DNA from: Roseburia_D yibonii
GTDB lineage: Bacteria > Bacillota > Clostridia > Lachnospirales > Lachnospiraceae
Direction of reading: 5' to 3'
Length of the DNA: 64,000 nucleotides
Assembly (NCBI RefSeq): GCF_014297335.1
Contig: NZ_JACOQH010000001.1
Location: forward strand, 1 to 64,000
Notes under the pieces: generated by a model
What the model saw: the letters and a program-made list of their open reading frames with translations, nothing else
What the model was told of the DNA's origin: nothing
Databases searched by the model: none
Part shown: positions 41,845 through 50,702 of the stretch, in pieces
How the letters are laid out: every line of letters starts with the position of its first letter
How positions within the stretch are numbered: the first letter of the stretch is position 1
Translations under genes and position numbers: made by a program

Positions 41845-43029
41845 CTATGCTTCTACAAGTATCGTCTCCGTCGTATCGATCGCTTCCTGCATCAGTTCAT
41901 CAATCTTCTCTTCCAGTTTCTTTTCCGAATTTCTGATCACTTTAAGGCTCGGCTTGGTAACCGGATGCTTTGCAACAAAGATCGTACAGCAGTCCTCAAA
42001 CGGCTGGATTGAAGTCTCATAAGTCCCGATCTTTTCTGAAATCTCAACGATCTCCTGCTTGTCAAATCCGATCAGTGGACGATATACCGGCATCTCGCAG
42101 ACTTCATTGGTCACCATCAGAGACTGCATCGTCTGGCTTGCCACCTGTCCAATACTCTCGCCGGTGATCAGTCCGAGACATTTATGATTCTCTGCAAAAT
42201 GCTGCGCGATCCGCATCATATAACGGCGCATGATGATCGTAAGCTCCTCATGCGGGCACTTTTCATAAATATACAGCTGGATATCTGTAAAGTTGACCAC
42301 ATGCAGTTTGATCGGTCCGGAATATTTTGCAACGATCTTCGCGAGATCGACCACTTTCTGTTTTGCGCGTTCACTGGTGTATGGCGGTGCGTGAAAATAG
42401 GTTGCCTCGATCTCAACACCACGCTTTGCGATCATATAACCGGCTACCGGACTGTCGATTCCGCCCGAAAGCAGTAACATTGCCCTTCCCGCTGAACCGA
42501 CCGGCATTCCGCCCGGTCCCGGGATCTCCGTAGAGTAGATATTGATCTGGTTTCGCACCTCAATGCTTACCATAACCTCCGGGTTGTGGACATCCACCTT
42601 GGTCTCCGGAAGTGCGTCAAGGATCTTTTCTCCAAGCGCTGCATTGATCTCCATGGAATTCATCGGATAATTTTTTCTCGCTCTTCTCGCATTGACTTTA
42701 AACGTAAAATCCGTCTTCTGATAAGCCGCCTTTAAATAGCGCACCACATCTTCCGCAAGCTTGTCAAAGCCTTCATCATCCACCAGGACGACCGGGCAGA
42801 ACGCAACGATTCCAAATACATTTTTCAGTGCGGCTACCGTCTCGTCATAATCATACTCATCGCTTATGACCTCGGCGTAGATCCTTCCCTGTTCTTTTCT
42901 TACTTCAAATTCTCCATCCACCGGATTCAAGGCAAAGCGGATCTGCTTTACCAGCATATCCTCAAACACATATCGGTTCTTGCCTTTTACTCCGATCTCT
43001 CCGTATTTAATCAAAAATGCTCTGTACAT
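41845..43029 (-). CDS. thiI: tRNA 4-thiouridine synthetase ThiI
   Basis: A 394-residue sulfurtransferase making s4U8 in tRNA, possibly also serving thiamine synthesis. The N-terminal ferredoxin-like and THUMP domains start AFLIKYGEIGVKGKNR. The PP-loop is LLSGGIDSPVAGYMIAKRG, and GQVASQTMQSL follows. No C-terminal rhodanese domain is present, as in most Firmicutes, so sulfur probably comes straight from the cysteine desulfurase encoded 13 nt upstream. I start at the ATG at 43029 behind AAAGGAA. Confidence 0.96.
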   Translation of the reverse strand: MYRAFLIKYGEIGVKGKNRYVFEDMLVKQIRFALNPVDGEFEVRKEQGRIYAEVISDEYDYDETVAALKNVFGIVAFCPVVLVDDEGFDKLAEDVVRYLKAAYQKTDFTFKVNARRARKNYPMNSMEINAALGEKILDALPETKVDVHNPEVMVSIEVRNQINIYSTEIPGPGGMPVGSAGRAMLLLSGGIDSPVAGYMIAKRGVEIEATYFHAPPYTSERAKQKVVDLAKIVAKYSGPIKLHVVNFTDIQLYIYEKCPHEELTIIMRRYMMRIAQHFAENHKCLGLITGESIGQVASQTMQSLMVTNEVCEMPVYRPLIGFDKQEIVEISEKIGTYETSIQPFEDCCTIFVAKHPVTKPSLKVIRNSEKKLEEKIDELMQEAIDTTETILVEA

Positions 43030-43042
43030 TTCCATTTCCTTT

Positions 43043-44200
43043 CTAATGTCTGGTATACTTCTGCAATGCAGGAACCAGTGTTTTTAACACATCCGCCGCG
43101 TAATCGATCTCCTCTTCCGTTGTGTGTACGGAAAAGCTGAACCGCACCGTAGAATCCAGAAGGTTCTGCTTTAACCCGATCCCTTTCAATGTACGGCTCA
43201 CCGCCGGCTTATTGGAGGAACATGCCGATCCCGAAGACACATAGATCTGTTTGTCCTCTAACGAATGTAAAAGTACCTCTGCGCGGACTCCCTCCACGCT
43301 CACGCTCACGATATGCGGTGCGCTGTCACGGCCGGTCTTTCCATTGACCGAGACACCCGGTATCGTTGTGACTTCCCGGATAAACCGTTCCTTTAAGGCA
43401 TAGAGCCTGTCCTGCTTCTCTTTAAAATCTTCATAAATTTCTGCCGCTGCTTCGCCAAGCCCCGCGATCCCCGGTACGTTTTCCGTCCCGGAGCGCATAC
43501 CGTTTTGCTGTCCGCCGCCATAGATGATCGGCTTTATCTTTGTTTTTTCTTTCACATATAAAAATCCACTGCCTTTCGGACCATGGATCTTATGTCCGCT
43601 CACGGAAAGCAGATCGATCCCGCTTTTCTTCGGATAGATCCTGAATTTTCCGTACGACTGGATCGCATCCACATGTACCAGCGCCTTGGGACACTTTTCA
43701 TGCACGAGCGCCGCTGCCTCCTCAACCGGCTCTACGGCTCCGATCTCATTGTTGACATGCATGAGTGAAACAAGGATCGTCTGATCGCTCAGTGCCTCCT
43801 CCAGATCTTTTAAGGAGATCACGCCGTTTTCATCCACCGGAAGATAGATTACTTCAAATCCCTCTTCCTCCAAAAACTTCATCGGATTTGCAACCGATGC
43901 GTGTTCTACAGCAGTCGTAATGATCCGGTTGCCCGTTCTGCGGTTTGCAAATGCTGTTCCGAGAATGGCAAGGTTATTGGACTCCGTTCCGCCGGACGTA
44001 AAGATGATCTCTTTTTCCGTCACTTTCAGTGTCTTTGCGATCTTTTCTCTTGCCGCTTTCACATAGCGTTCCGCCTCCACACCTTTCATATGCAGCGAGG
44101 ACGGATTCCCGTAATCCTCAAGAAGAACCTTTTGCATCAGCGCAAATGCCCGGTCTGAGCACCGCGTTGTCGCTGAATTGTCCAGATATGCTTCCATCAT
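43043..44200 (-). CDS. Cysteine desulfurase, NifS/IscS type
   Basis: A 385-residue PLP enzyme that releases sulfur from cysteine. It begins AYLDNSATTRCSDRA. The internal aldimine Lys is in LLSVSGHKIHGPKGSGFLY, and the persulfide-forming Cys in YVSSGSACSSNKPAVS, with a short active-site loop. Its direct coupling to thiI (downstream, 13-nt gap) suggests it is the dedicated sulfur donor for tRNA thiolation. The start overlaps the rsmE stop by 4 nt; the second ATG at 44197 is an equally good start. Confidence 0.94.
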   Translation of the reverse strand: MMEAYLDNSATTRCSDRAFALMQKVLLEDYGNPSSLHMKGVEAERYVKAAREKIAKTLKVTEKEIIFTSGGTESNNLAILGTAFANRRTGNRIITTAVEHASVANPMKFLEEEGFEVIYLPVDENGVISLKDLEEALSDQTILVSLMHVNNEIGAVEPVEEAAALVHEKCPKALVHVDAIQSYGKFRIYPKKSGIDLLSVSGHKIHGPKGSGFLYVKEKTKIKPIIYGGGQQNGMRSGTENVPGIAGLGEAAAEIYEDFKEKQDRLYALKERFIREVTTIPGVSVNGKTGRDSAPHIVSVSVEGVRAEVLLHSLEDKQIYVSSGSACSSNKPAVSRTLKGIGLKQNLLDSTVRFSFSVHTTEEEIDYAADVLKTLVPALQKYTRH

Positions 44201-44955
44201 TTTTCCTGTTTAGCCTCCATCATTTCAAGTTCCAGCATCAAAAGTGACAGCGTGGCGATCGCCGCTGTATCGGTACGCAGAATGCGTTTTCCCAGTGAGA
44301 TCACCTGCATATGCTCCGTGCGCACTTTTTCGATCTCCTCCTCGGAAAAACCGCCCTCCGGTCCGATCATCACACTGATAGAATCCTTCGCATGTAAGGA
44401 ATCCAGTGCTTCCCGCGTTGCCACCATACCACGTTCATTTTCATAGGGAACCAGATTCACCTGACAGTTTTTTGCGTATTCCACTGCCGAGGCAAAATCC
44501 ATCACCTCATGTACTACCGGTATCCGGCTCCGCTTGGACTGCTTTGCCGCGCTCTCCGCGATCGCCTGCCAGCGTTTTTTCTTGTTCTCCGCTTTCTTTG
44601 CGTCCAGCTTCACCACGCAGTATTTCATCGCAACCGGAATGATCTCGTACACTCCGAGCTCTACCGCCTTTTGGATCACGGTTTCCATTCGGTCGCCCTT
44701 CGGCAGTGCCTGAAACAGAAATATCTTTGCACCGAGCTCTGTTCCCGCCGCCTCGGAATCTAAAATATCTGCCTGTACAAAATCATCCCCGAGTTCCAGA
44801 ATCTCACAGTAGTAATCTTTTCCCTGCTGGTTGCTGACACGGATCTTTTCCCCCGGCTTCATCCGAAGGACATTTTTTATATGATTGACATCCGATCCGG
44901 TGATCGTAATAAACTCTTTTCCGATCTGCGCATCTTCTACAAAAAACTGATACAT
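44197..44955 (-). CDS. rsmE: 16S rRNA m3U1498 methyltransferase
   Basis: A 252-residue SPOUT methyltransferase. The N-terminal PUA-like domain has TGSDVNHIKNVLRMKPGEKI. The trefoil-knot SAM site appears as ISVMIGPEGGFSEEEIE and VISLGKRILRTDTAAIAT. The length is normal. It lies 15 nt after prmA, a pairing seen widely in Firmicutes. Confidence 0.96.
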   Translation of the reverse strand: MYQFFVEDAQIGKEFITITGSDVNHIKNVLRMKPGEKIRVSNQQGKDYYCEILELGDDFVQADILDSEAAGTELGAKIFLFQALPKGDRMETVIQKAVELGVYEIIPVAMKYCVVKLDAKKAENKKKRWQAIAESAAKQSKRSRIPVVHEVMDFASAVEYAKNCQVNLVPYENERGMVATREALDSLHAKDSISVMIGPEGGFSEEEIEKVRTEHMQVISLGKRILRTDTAAIATLSLLMLELEMMEAKQEK

Positions 44956-44970
44956 TTCTTTCTCCTGGAT

Positions 44971-45924
44971 CTAATTCTTCTGTGCGGTAATATTTACCCA
45001 CTCACCCTGATGATTGATCTCAAGCACGGTAAGTCCTGCTTTTTCAATGGCTTCCTTTACTTCATTCTCTTTAAAATCAATGATCCCGGATGTAATGAAC
45101 ACGCCGCCTTTTTTTAACCGCGCAGGGATCACCGGTGCCATCGGAATGATAACATCCGCTAAAATATTCGCAACCACGATATCATAGACTTCCGTCCCGA
45201 CCTTTTCCTGCAGTGCCACATCATCGATGAGATTTCCCACATAAAACTCACCCATTTCTTTTGGCAGATGGTTCACTTCCATATTTTCATAAGTCGAAGT
45301 CATGCAGTTCTCATCCAGATCTGTTCCAACCACATGGGACGCACCGAGTTTCATCGCAACAATCGAGAGAATCCCGCTTCCACAGCCGACATCCAGTACC
45401 CGGTCACCCTTCTTCAAGTATTTGCGGAGCTGCCGGATACAAAGCTGTGTTGTCTCATGTTTTCCGGTTCCAAAGGACACACCCGGGTCAATCTCGATCA
45501 GGAACTTGTCCTTATCTTCTTCTTTTAACGCTTCCCAGGTCGGTTTGATCAAAATATCATCAATGTAGAAGGACTGGAAAAATTTCTTCCAGTTATTGAT
45601 CCAGTCAACATCTTCGGTCTGGCTGGATGAGATCGTTCCGGCTCCGACATCCACAAACTGCCGCTGTTCCTCCAGACCCAGCATGACTTTTCGCAGAATT
45701 TCCTTCGCGTCTTCCTGTTCTTCCAGATAAAAGCTAACTCTGCTTGTCCCGTCATCTTCCGGAAGTTCCGGCGGGAAGTCAATAAACATCCCCTTCTGTT
45801 CTTCCTCCGTCAGCGGTATGTTGTCTTCAATTTCAATTCCCTCAATGCCAAGGTCATTTAACATCGCACTGACAAAATCCTCTGCCTGTGTTGTCGTTTC
45901 AATCGTAAATTTATTCCATTTCAT
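44971..45924 (-). CDS. prmA: Ribosomal protein L11 methyltransferase
   Basis: A 317-residue enzyme that methylates ribosomal protein L11. The N-terminal recognition domain begins KWNKFTIETTTQAEDFVSAM. The SAM site is DRVLDVGCGSGILSIVAMKL, preceded by DPGVSFGTGKHETTQLC; VANILADVIIPM is the motif IV region. I start at the ATG at 45924 preceded by AAAGGTG, not at 45975, which lies over the promoter's initiation region. It heads the unit prmA-rsmE-desulfurase-thiI. Confidence 0.95.
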   Translation of the reverse strand: MKWNKFTIETTTQAEDFVSAMLNDLGIEGIEIEDNIPLTEEEQKGMFIDFPPELPEDDGTSRVSFYLEEQEDAKEILRKVMLGLEEQRQFVDVGAGTISSSQTEDVDWINNWKKFFQSFYIDDILIKPTWEALKEEDKDKFLIEIDPGVSFGTGKHETTQLCIRQLRKYLKKGDRVLDVGCGSGILSIVAMKLGASHVVGTDLDENCMTSTYENMEVNHLPKEMGEFYVGNLIDDVALQEKVGTEVYDIVVANILADVIIPMAPVIPARLKKGGVFITSGIIDFKENEVKEAIEKAGLTVLEINHQGEWVNITAQKN

Positions 45925-45955
45925 TTTTTCACCTTTTGCTCCGTCTGCAATTTTA

Positions 45956-45972
45956 CCTTCTATTATAGAAGG
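45956..45972 (-). promoter_or_regulatory. -10 box within a 7-bp dyad, prmA promoter region
   Basis: CCTTCTA-TTA-TAGAAGG is a perfect 7-bp inverted repeat with a 3-bp centre, and it contains a minus-strand TATAAT (45962-45967). The -35 region upstream is poor, as often at activator- or repressor-controlled promoters. Confidence 0.5.
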
Positions 45973-46074
45973 CATACTTGTTTTATATCATAACACAGTT
46001 TGTTTTCGGTTGCAACTGCCCCGTTTTTCCCACACACAAGAGAAAACCGCGGCAGTAACATATACTGCCGCGGC

Positions 46075-46587
46075 CTAGCCTTCCAGTCTGTCTTTCAACT
46101 CGTCATATTCCCGGTTGATCTCCTGTATGGTATTGGTATCTCCCGAAATGTTATCCGGATGATAGATCTTGATCAGATCCTTGTATCGCTTTTTCAGTGC
46201 CAGCTCACTGGTGACTCCGGCAAAAAACATCTCCCCGCGGATCGTAGCTCCTGAGGAGGATGATCTGCGTTCAAATTCATTGATCTGCTCATAAAAGATC
46301 TTCTGCTTTTCCACCTGCTGCTTTTCATCCGCAAGCCTCTTTACTTCCTCTTCCAGAAGACTCCACTTCATGGCAAACAGCTGATTCTCTCTCGCAAGCC
46401 TGGCGCGTTCCGATTCACTTTCCCGCTGCAACCGCTTTCTGTCGAGTTCAAGCTGCCTCTGCCCTCTTTTCAGCTCGCGCTCTTTCCTCTCTAAAGAATG
46501 CCTTAATACTTCTGCCTCCTCTATGGAAAGAATGCTTCGCTCTGTTCCCTCTTCTGTTTTCTTTCGTGTTGTTTTGCTCTGTTCCAT
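46075..46587 (-). CDS. Coiled-coil protein with C-terminal J-domain
   Basis: A 170-residue protein. Residues about 20-108 form a long, highly charged coiled coil (SLERKERELK, RGQRQLELDRKRLQR and so on). Residues about 120-170 look like a J-domain: FFAGVTSELALKKRYKDLIK, the diagnostic HPD at 143-145, then INREYDELKDRL. J-domains stimulate Hsp70 ATPase, so it probably recruits DnaK to a client or structure bound by the coil. It lies directly downstream of dnaJ but has its own promoter. The start at 46587 follows AAGGGG. No membrane segment is visible. Confidence 0.8.
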   Translation of the reverse strand: MEQSKTTRKKTEEGTERSILSIEEAEVLRHSLERKERELKRGQRQLELDRKRLQRESESERARLARENQLFAMKWSLLEEEVKRLADEKQQVEKQKIFYEQINEFERRSSSSGATIRGEMFFAGVTSELALKKRYKDLIKIYHPDNISGDTNTIQEINREYDELKDRLEG

Positions 46588-46649
46588 GGTTTTTACCCCT
46601 TTTTGACAAACACTCCTTTGCAACCGAAATAAACCATTCACTGATACAA

Positions 46650-46678
46650 AGTTTACAACTACTTAAAGAGGAAGTCAA
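46650..46678 (-). promoter_or_regulatory. Promoter of the coiled-coil J-domain gene
   Basis: Minus-strand TTGACT (46673-46678), 17-bp spacer, TAAACT (46650-46655), about 62 bp before the start. Confidence 0.65.
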
Positions 46679-46710
46679 CTCCATTTCCAAATTTTACCGG
46701 ACTGTAAAGC

Positions 46711-46741
46711 AAAAAGGCAATGCCCTTACCGCACTGCCTTT
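46711..46741 (-). terminator. Terminator of the hrcA-grpE-dnaK-dnaJ operon
   Basis: An AAAGGCA/TGCCTTT stem with a Gly-rich loop, then TTTTTG on the minus strand, 13 nt past the dnaJ stop. Confidence 0.8.
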
Positions 46742-46753
46742 CTCGCTTTTTAT

Positions 46754-47929
46754 TTACATTTCATCAAATGCTTCTTTTATTTTGTCTTTAAATCCTTTTT
46801 TCTTCGGTTTCGCTTCCGCTGTTCCCTGCTTCTTTAACGTCTGTCCGGTCTGTTCGTCAAATGCGCGCAGCGCTTCTTTTGCTGCTTCATTCAATCCGGT
46901 CGGCACCTGTACAACCAGCGTGACATACTGATCACCACGAACTGCCTTGTTACGCAGTGACGGAACACCTTTTCCTTTCAGCCGGATCTTGGTATCAGTC
47001 TGGGTACCCGGTTTTACCTCGTAGAGCACATCTCCGTCTACGGTGTTGATACGAACCTCTCCACCGAGCGCTGCCTGTGCAAATGAGATCGGTGCCGTGG
47101 AGTAAATATTCATATCCTGTCTCTGGAAGATCGGATGTCTGGACACCACAACTTCCACCAGAAGATCTCCACGCGGTCCACCATTTACACCCGGTTCCCC
47201 TTTTTCACGGATCCTTACGCTCTGTCCGTCATCAATACCCGCCGGGATAGATACCTGTATCTTCTTTTTGCTCGCGATATATCCGGTTCCGCGGCAGTCC
47301 GGACACTTCTCCTTAATGATCTGACCGGTTCCGTTACAATCCGGGCAGCTCTGTACATTCTGCACCATACCAAACAGTGACTGCTGGCTGTATACCACTT
47401 TTCCTTTACCGCCGCATTTCGGGCAGGTTTCTTTGGAAGTTCCGGGCTTTGCACCACTTCCATGACAGGTCTTACACTCATCTTTTAAAACCAGTTCAAT
47501 TTCTTTTTCGCATCCAAAAACTGCTTCCTCAAATGTGATCCGGATACTGGTGCGGATATTCGCGCCTTTCATCGGTCCGTTGTTTGCTCTCCGGCTTCTG
47601 CTTCCACCGCCAAAGAAGTCTCCGAAAATGTCTCCAAAGATATCTCCCATATCCATACCGGAGAAATCAAATCCGCCTGCTCCTCCGCCTGCACTGCCAT
47701 CAAACGCCGCATGACCGAACTGATCATACTGTTTTCTCTTCTCCGCATCGCTTAAAACTGCATATGCCTCAGAAGCCTCTTTAAATTTCTTTTCTGCCTC
47801 TTTATCCCCCGGGTTCGCATCCGGATGATACTTCTTCGCCAGAACACGATATGCTTTTTTAATTGTTGCTTCATCCGCGTTTCGGTCTACACCGAGCACT
47901 TCATAATAATCTCTTTTCTGTTCAGCCAT
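46754..47929 (-). CDS. dnaJ: Chaperone DnaJ
   Basis: A 391-residue class A Hsp40 that delivers unfolded proteins to DnaK and stimulates its ATPase. The J-domain carries HPD at 35-37, followed by a Gly/Phe-rich linker (GGGAGGFDFSGMDMGDIFGD). The zinc domain has four CxxCxGxG repeats (CKTCHGSG, CPKCGGKG, CPDCNGTG, CPDCRGTG). The client-binding beta domains then follow. I use the ATG at 47929 behind GAGGGA. About 200 nt with two hairpins separate it from dnaK. Confidence 0.97.
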   Translation of the reverse strand: MAEQKRDYYEVLGVDRNADEATIKKAYRVLAKKYHPDANPGDKEAEKKFKEASEAYAVLSDAEKRKQYDQFGHAAFDGSAGGGAGGFDFSGMDMGDIFGDIFGDFFGGGSRSRRANNGPMKGANIRTSIRITFEEAVFGCEKEIELVLKDECKTCHGSGAKPGTSKETCPKCGGKGKVVYSQQSLFGMVQNVQSCPDCNGTGQIIKEKCPDCRGTGYIASKKKIQVSIPAGIDDGQSVRIREKGEPGVNGGPRGDLLVEVVVSRHPIFQRQDMNIYSTAPISFAQAALGGEVRINTVDGDVLYEVKPGTQTDTKIRLKGKGVPSLRNKAVRGDQYVTLVVQVPTGLNEAAKEALRAFDEQTGQTLKKQGTAEAKPKKKGFKDKIKEAFDEM

Positions 47930-47975
47930 TTTCAATTCCCTCTTCTTTATATATAGACAGCCTGATTATTGTCAC

Positions 47976-48013
47976 ATAGATCTTTGCGGCCTCATCCGGC
48001 TGTAAAGATCTAT
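47976..48013. repeat. Hairpin 1 in the dnaK-dnaJ gap
   Basis: A perfect 10-bp stem (47976-47985 with 48004-48013) enclosing an 18-nt loop with its own GC-rich pairing (GCGG/CCGG). It lies about 47 nt before the dnaJ start on the mRNA and could affect its stability or translation. Confidence 0.5.
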
Positions 48014-48027
48014 ATAACAATCCAAAC

Positions 48028-48063
48028 AAGCATGCCTGAAACTTTTCTGTTCCAGGCATGCTT
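48028..48063. repeat. Hairpin 2 in the dnaK-dnaJ gap
   Basis: A perfect 11-bp stem AAGCATGCCTG/CAGGCATGCTT (48028-48038 with 48053-48063) and a 14-nt loop. On the minus strand it is followed by GTTTGG rather than a T-run. It could attenuate transcription or protect the dnaK mRNA 3' end. Confidence 0.55.
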
Positions 48064-48133
48064 CCTGGCTTGCGCCATCCGCATCCGCGGCGGCATTCAT
48101 ACCGAATCTCCGGTATTTTGCTTCGCTGTCTAA

Positions 48134-50011
48134 TTAAACTTCTTTGTAATCAGCATCTACTACATCATCATCTGCATTGCCTGCACCTGCTGCGCCTGCG
48201 TTTGCACCCATGTCCGGTCCTGCTGTCTGACCGCCCTGTGCTGCCTGTGCCTGCTCATACATCTTTGCAAATACTTTCTGTGCAGACTCTGTCAGTTTTT
48301 CTTTTGCTGCCTTCATATCTGCGATCTGTGCATCTGTCATGTTTTCCGGCTGCGGATTTGCTTCTACCAGATCCTTCAATGCTTTCAGGTCTGCTTCTAC
48401 TGCAGATTTGTCAGCCGGATCCAGATTTGCGCCTACCTGATCCAGTGCTTCCTGGGTCTGGAATACAAATGCGTCTGCATCATTTCTGGTGTCGATCGCT
48501 TCTTTTCTCTTCTTATCCTGTGCTTCAAATTCAGCTGCTTCTTTTACTGCCTTATCGATATCTTCATCGGACATATTAGAACCTGCTGTAATGGTAATAT
48601 GCTGTTCTTTTCCGGTTCCAAGATCCTTTGCGGATACATTTACGATACCGTTGGCATCGATATCAAATGTAACTTCGATCTGCGGAACACCACGACGTGC
48701 TGGCGGGATACCATCCAGACGGAACTGTCCTAAGGACTTGTTGTCTCTCGCGAACTGTCTTTCACCCTGTACTACGTTGATATCAACGGCAGTCTGGTTA
48801 TCGGCTGCAGTAGAGAAGATCTGGCTCTTCTTGGTCGGGATCGTAGTATTTCTCTCGATCAGTCTGGTTGCAATGCCACCCATAGTCTCGATGGAAAGAG
48901 AAAGCGGAGTAACATCCAGAAGTAAGATATCGCCTGCGCCTGCATCACCTGCAAGTTTACCACCCTGAATGGATGCACCGATTGCTACACATTCATCCGG
49001 GTTCAAGGATTTGCTCGGCTCTTTGCCTGTGATCTGTCTTACCTTATCCTGTACAGCCGGGATACGGGTAGAACCACCAACTAAGAGTACCTGGCCAAGA
49101 TCCGCATTGGTAAGTCCTGCATCTTTCATTGCGTTCTGTACCGGGATTGCTGTCTTTTCTACCAGATCATGTGTCAGTTCATCAAATTTTGCTCTGGTAA
49201 GGTTCATATCAAAATGCTTCGGTCCTTCAGCAGTAGCTGTAATGAACGGAAGGTTGATGTTTGTTGTTGTTGCGGAAGAAAGCTCTTTCTTTGCTTTCTC
49301 TGCAGCTTCTTTCAGACGCTGCATTGCCATCTTGTCACCGGAAAGATCAACGCCTTCTGCTTTCTTGAATTCATCGATCATCCACTGTGTGATACGGTTA
49401 TCAAAATCATCACCACCAAGATGTGTATCACCGTTTGTAGATAATACTTCGATAACGCCGTCACCGATCTCAATGATAGATACATCGAATGTACCACCAC
49501 CTAAATCGTATACCATGATCTTCTGCTCTTTTTCATTGTCAAGGCCATAAGCAAGCGCTGCTGCGGTCGGCTCGTTGATGATACGTTTTACATCAAGACC
49601 TGCGATCTTACCTGCGTCTTTGGTTGCCTGACGCTGTGCGTCATTGAAGTAAGCCGGTACTGTGATGACTGCTTCTGAAACTTTTTCTCCAAGGTATCCT
49701 TCCGCATCCGCTTTTAATTTCTGTAAGATCATTGCGGAGATCTGCTGCGGAGAATACTGTTTTCCTTCGATCTCTTTCTTGTAATCCGTACCCATGTGTC
49801 TCTTGATAGAAGAAATGGTCTTTTCTGCATTGGTAACTGCCTGACGTTTTGCCGGCTCACCAACCAGTCTTTCTCCTGTCTTGGTAAAAGCCACGATAGA
49901 AGGTGTTGTTCTTGCGCCTTCCTGGTTTGCGATAACGGTAGGTTTTCCACCTTCCATAACTGCTACACAGCTGTTTGTTGTTCCTAAGTCAATACCAATT
50001 ATTTTACTCAT
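48134..50011 (-). CDS. dnaK: Chaperone DnaK (Hsp70)
   Basis: A 625-residue Hsp70. The ATPase domain begins IIGIDLGTTNSCVAVMEGG; phosphate loops include VYDLGGGTFDVSIIEIGDG and LLVGGSTRIPAVQ. The linker region leads to LLLDVTPLSLSIETMGG and the substrate-binding domain. A helical lid with an Ala/Gly-rich tail ends in DDDVVDADYKEV, the family's typical acidic end. The start follows AGGAGGC. It is the third gene of the CIRCE-controlled operon. Confidence 0.98.
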   Translation of the reverse strand: MSKIIGIDLGTTNSCVAVMEGGKPTVIANQEGARTTPSIVAFTKTGERLVGEPAKRQAVTNAEKTISSIKRHMGTDYKKEIEGKQYSPQQISAMILQKLKADAEGYLGEKVSEAVITVPAYFNDAQRQATKDAGKIAGLDVKRIINEPTAAALAYGLDNEKEQKIMVYDLGGGTFDVSIIEIGDGVIEVLSTNGDTHLGGDDFDNRITQWMIDEFKKAEGVDLSGDKMAMQRLKEAAEKAKKELSSATTTNINLPFITATAEGPKHFDMNLTRAKFDELTHDLVEKTAIPVQNAMKDAGLTNADLGQVLLVGGSTRIPAVQDKVRQITGKEPSKSLNPDECVAIGASIQGGKLAGDAGAGDILLLDVTPLSLSIETMGGIATRLIERNTTIPTKKSQIFSTAADNQTAVDINVVQGERQFARDNKSLGQFRLDGIPPARRGVPQIEVTFDIDANGIVNVSAKDLGTGKEQHITITAGSNMSDEDIDKAVKEAAEFEAQDKKRKEAIDTRNDADAFVFQTQEALDQVGANLDPADKSAVEADLKALKDLVEANPQPENMTDAQIADMKAAKEKLTESAQKVFAKMYEQAQAAQGGQTAGPDMGANAGAAGAGNADDDVVDADYKEV

Positions 50012-50066
50012 AATAAAGCCTCCTGATTAAATATATTCTTTATTTTGAATGTTTGTTTCCTGCCTG

Positions 50067-50684
50067 TTACTGTACTACTGCTACCATGCTGTGTCTTACG
50101 ACTGAGTCATGGTAAATGTAACCCTTTTGTAATTCCTGAGCCACAATTCCGGAATCGTATTCTTCACTTTCCACCTGCATGACTGCATTGTGGAATTCCG
50201 GATCAAACTCCTTGCCAACTGCTTCGATCGGTTTTACGCCGATCGCGTCAAGCTCTGTGAGCATCTGACGATATACTTTATCCATTCCGTCAACGAAAGC
50301 ACTGTCTTTTTCGTCTTCCGGAACAGCTGCAAGTCCTCTTTCAAAATTATCAATGACCGGAAGAATCTTTTCGATCACGCTTTTCGCGCCCGTCTCGAAC
50401 ATCTGTGTTTTTTCTTTTTCCGTCCGCTTACGGAAGTTATCAAATTCCGCCATCTGGCGTTTCACCTGATCGGTCAGTTCCTCGATCTTCTCATCCTTTT
50501 TGTCTTTCTTTTCCTTTTTCTTAAAGCCGCTCTTTTTTTCTGTCTTTTCGGCTTTTTCCTCTTTCTTCGGTTCTTCTTTATCTTTTGAAGTATCTTTCTT
50601 TTTCTCAGCCTGATCTGCGGCATCTTTTTCGAGATCTTCCAAAACCTCTTCTAATACTTCTTCCTCTTTTTTCTTATCTGACAC
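50067..50684 (-). CDS. grpE: Nucleotide exchange factor GrpE
   Basis: A 205-residue partner of DnaK that promotes ADP release. The N-terminal 70 residues are a very Lys/Glu-rich, likely disordered extension. The dimerising helix follows (KRQMAEFDNFRKRTEKEK), then VIEKILPVIDNFERGLA and the C-terminal beta domain FDPEFHNAVMQVESEEYDSG with VAQELQKGYIYHDSVVRHSM. The gene lies 18 nt after hrcA and about 55 nt before dnaK. Confidence 0.97.
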   Translation of the reverse strand: MSDKKKEEEVLEEVLEDLEKDAADQAEKKKDTSKDKEEPKKEEKAEKTEKKSGFKKKEKKDKKDEKIEELTDQVKRQMAEFDNFRKRTEKEKTQMFETGAKSVIEKILPVIDNFERGLAAVPEDEKDSAFVDGMDKVYRQMLTELDAIGVKPIEAVGKEFDPEFHNAVMQVESEEYDSGIVAQELQKGYIYHDSVVRHSMVAVVQ

Positions 50685-50702
50685 TTTGTTAGCCCCTTTC
50701 TC

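Noticed and set aside
48058..49550. Leu/Pro/Ser-rich plus-strand open frames over dnaK
   Set aside because: Low-complexity antisense translation of dnaK codons; no ribosome sites.
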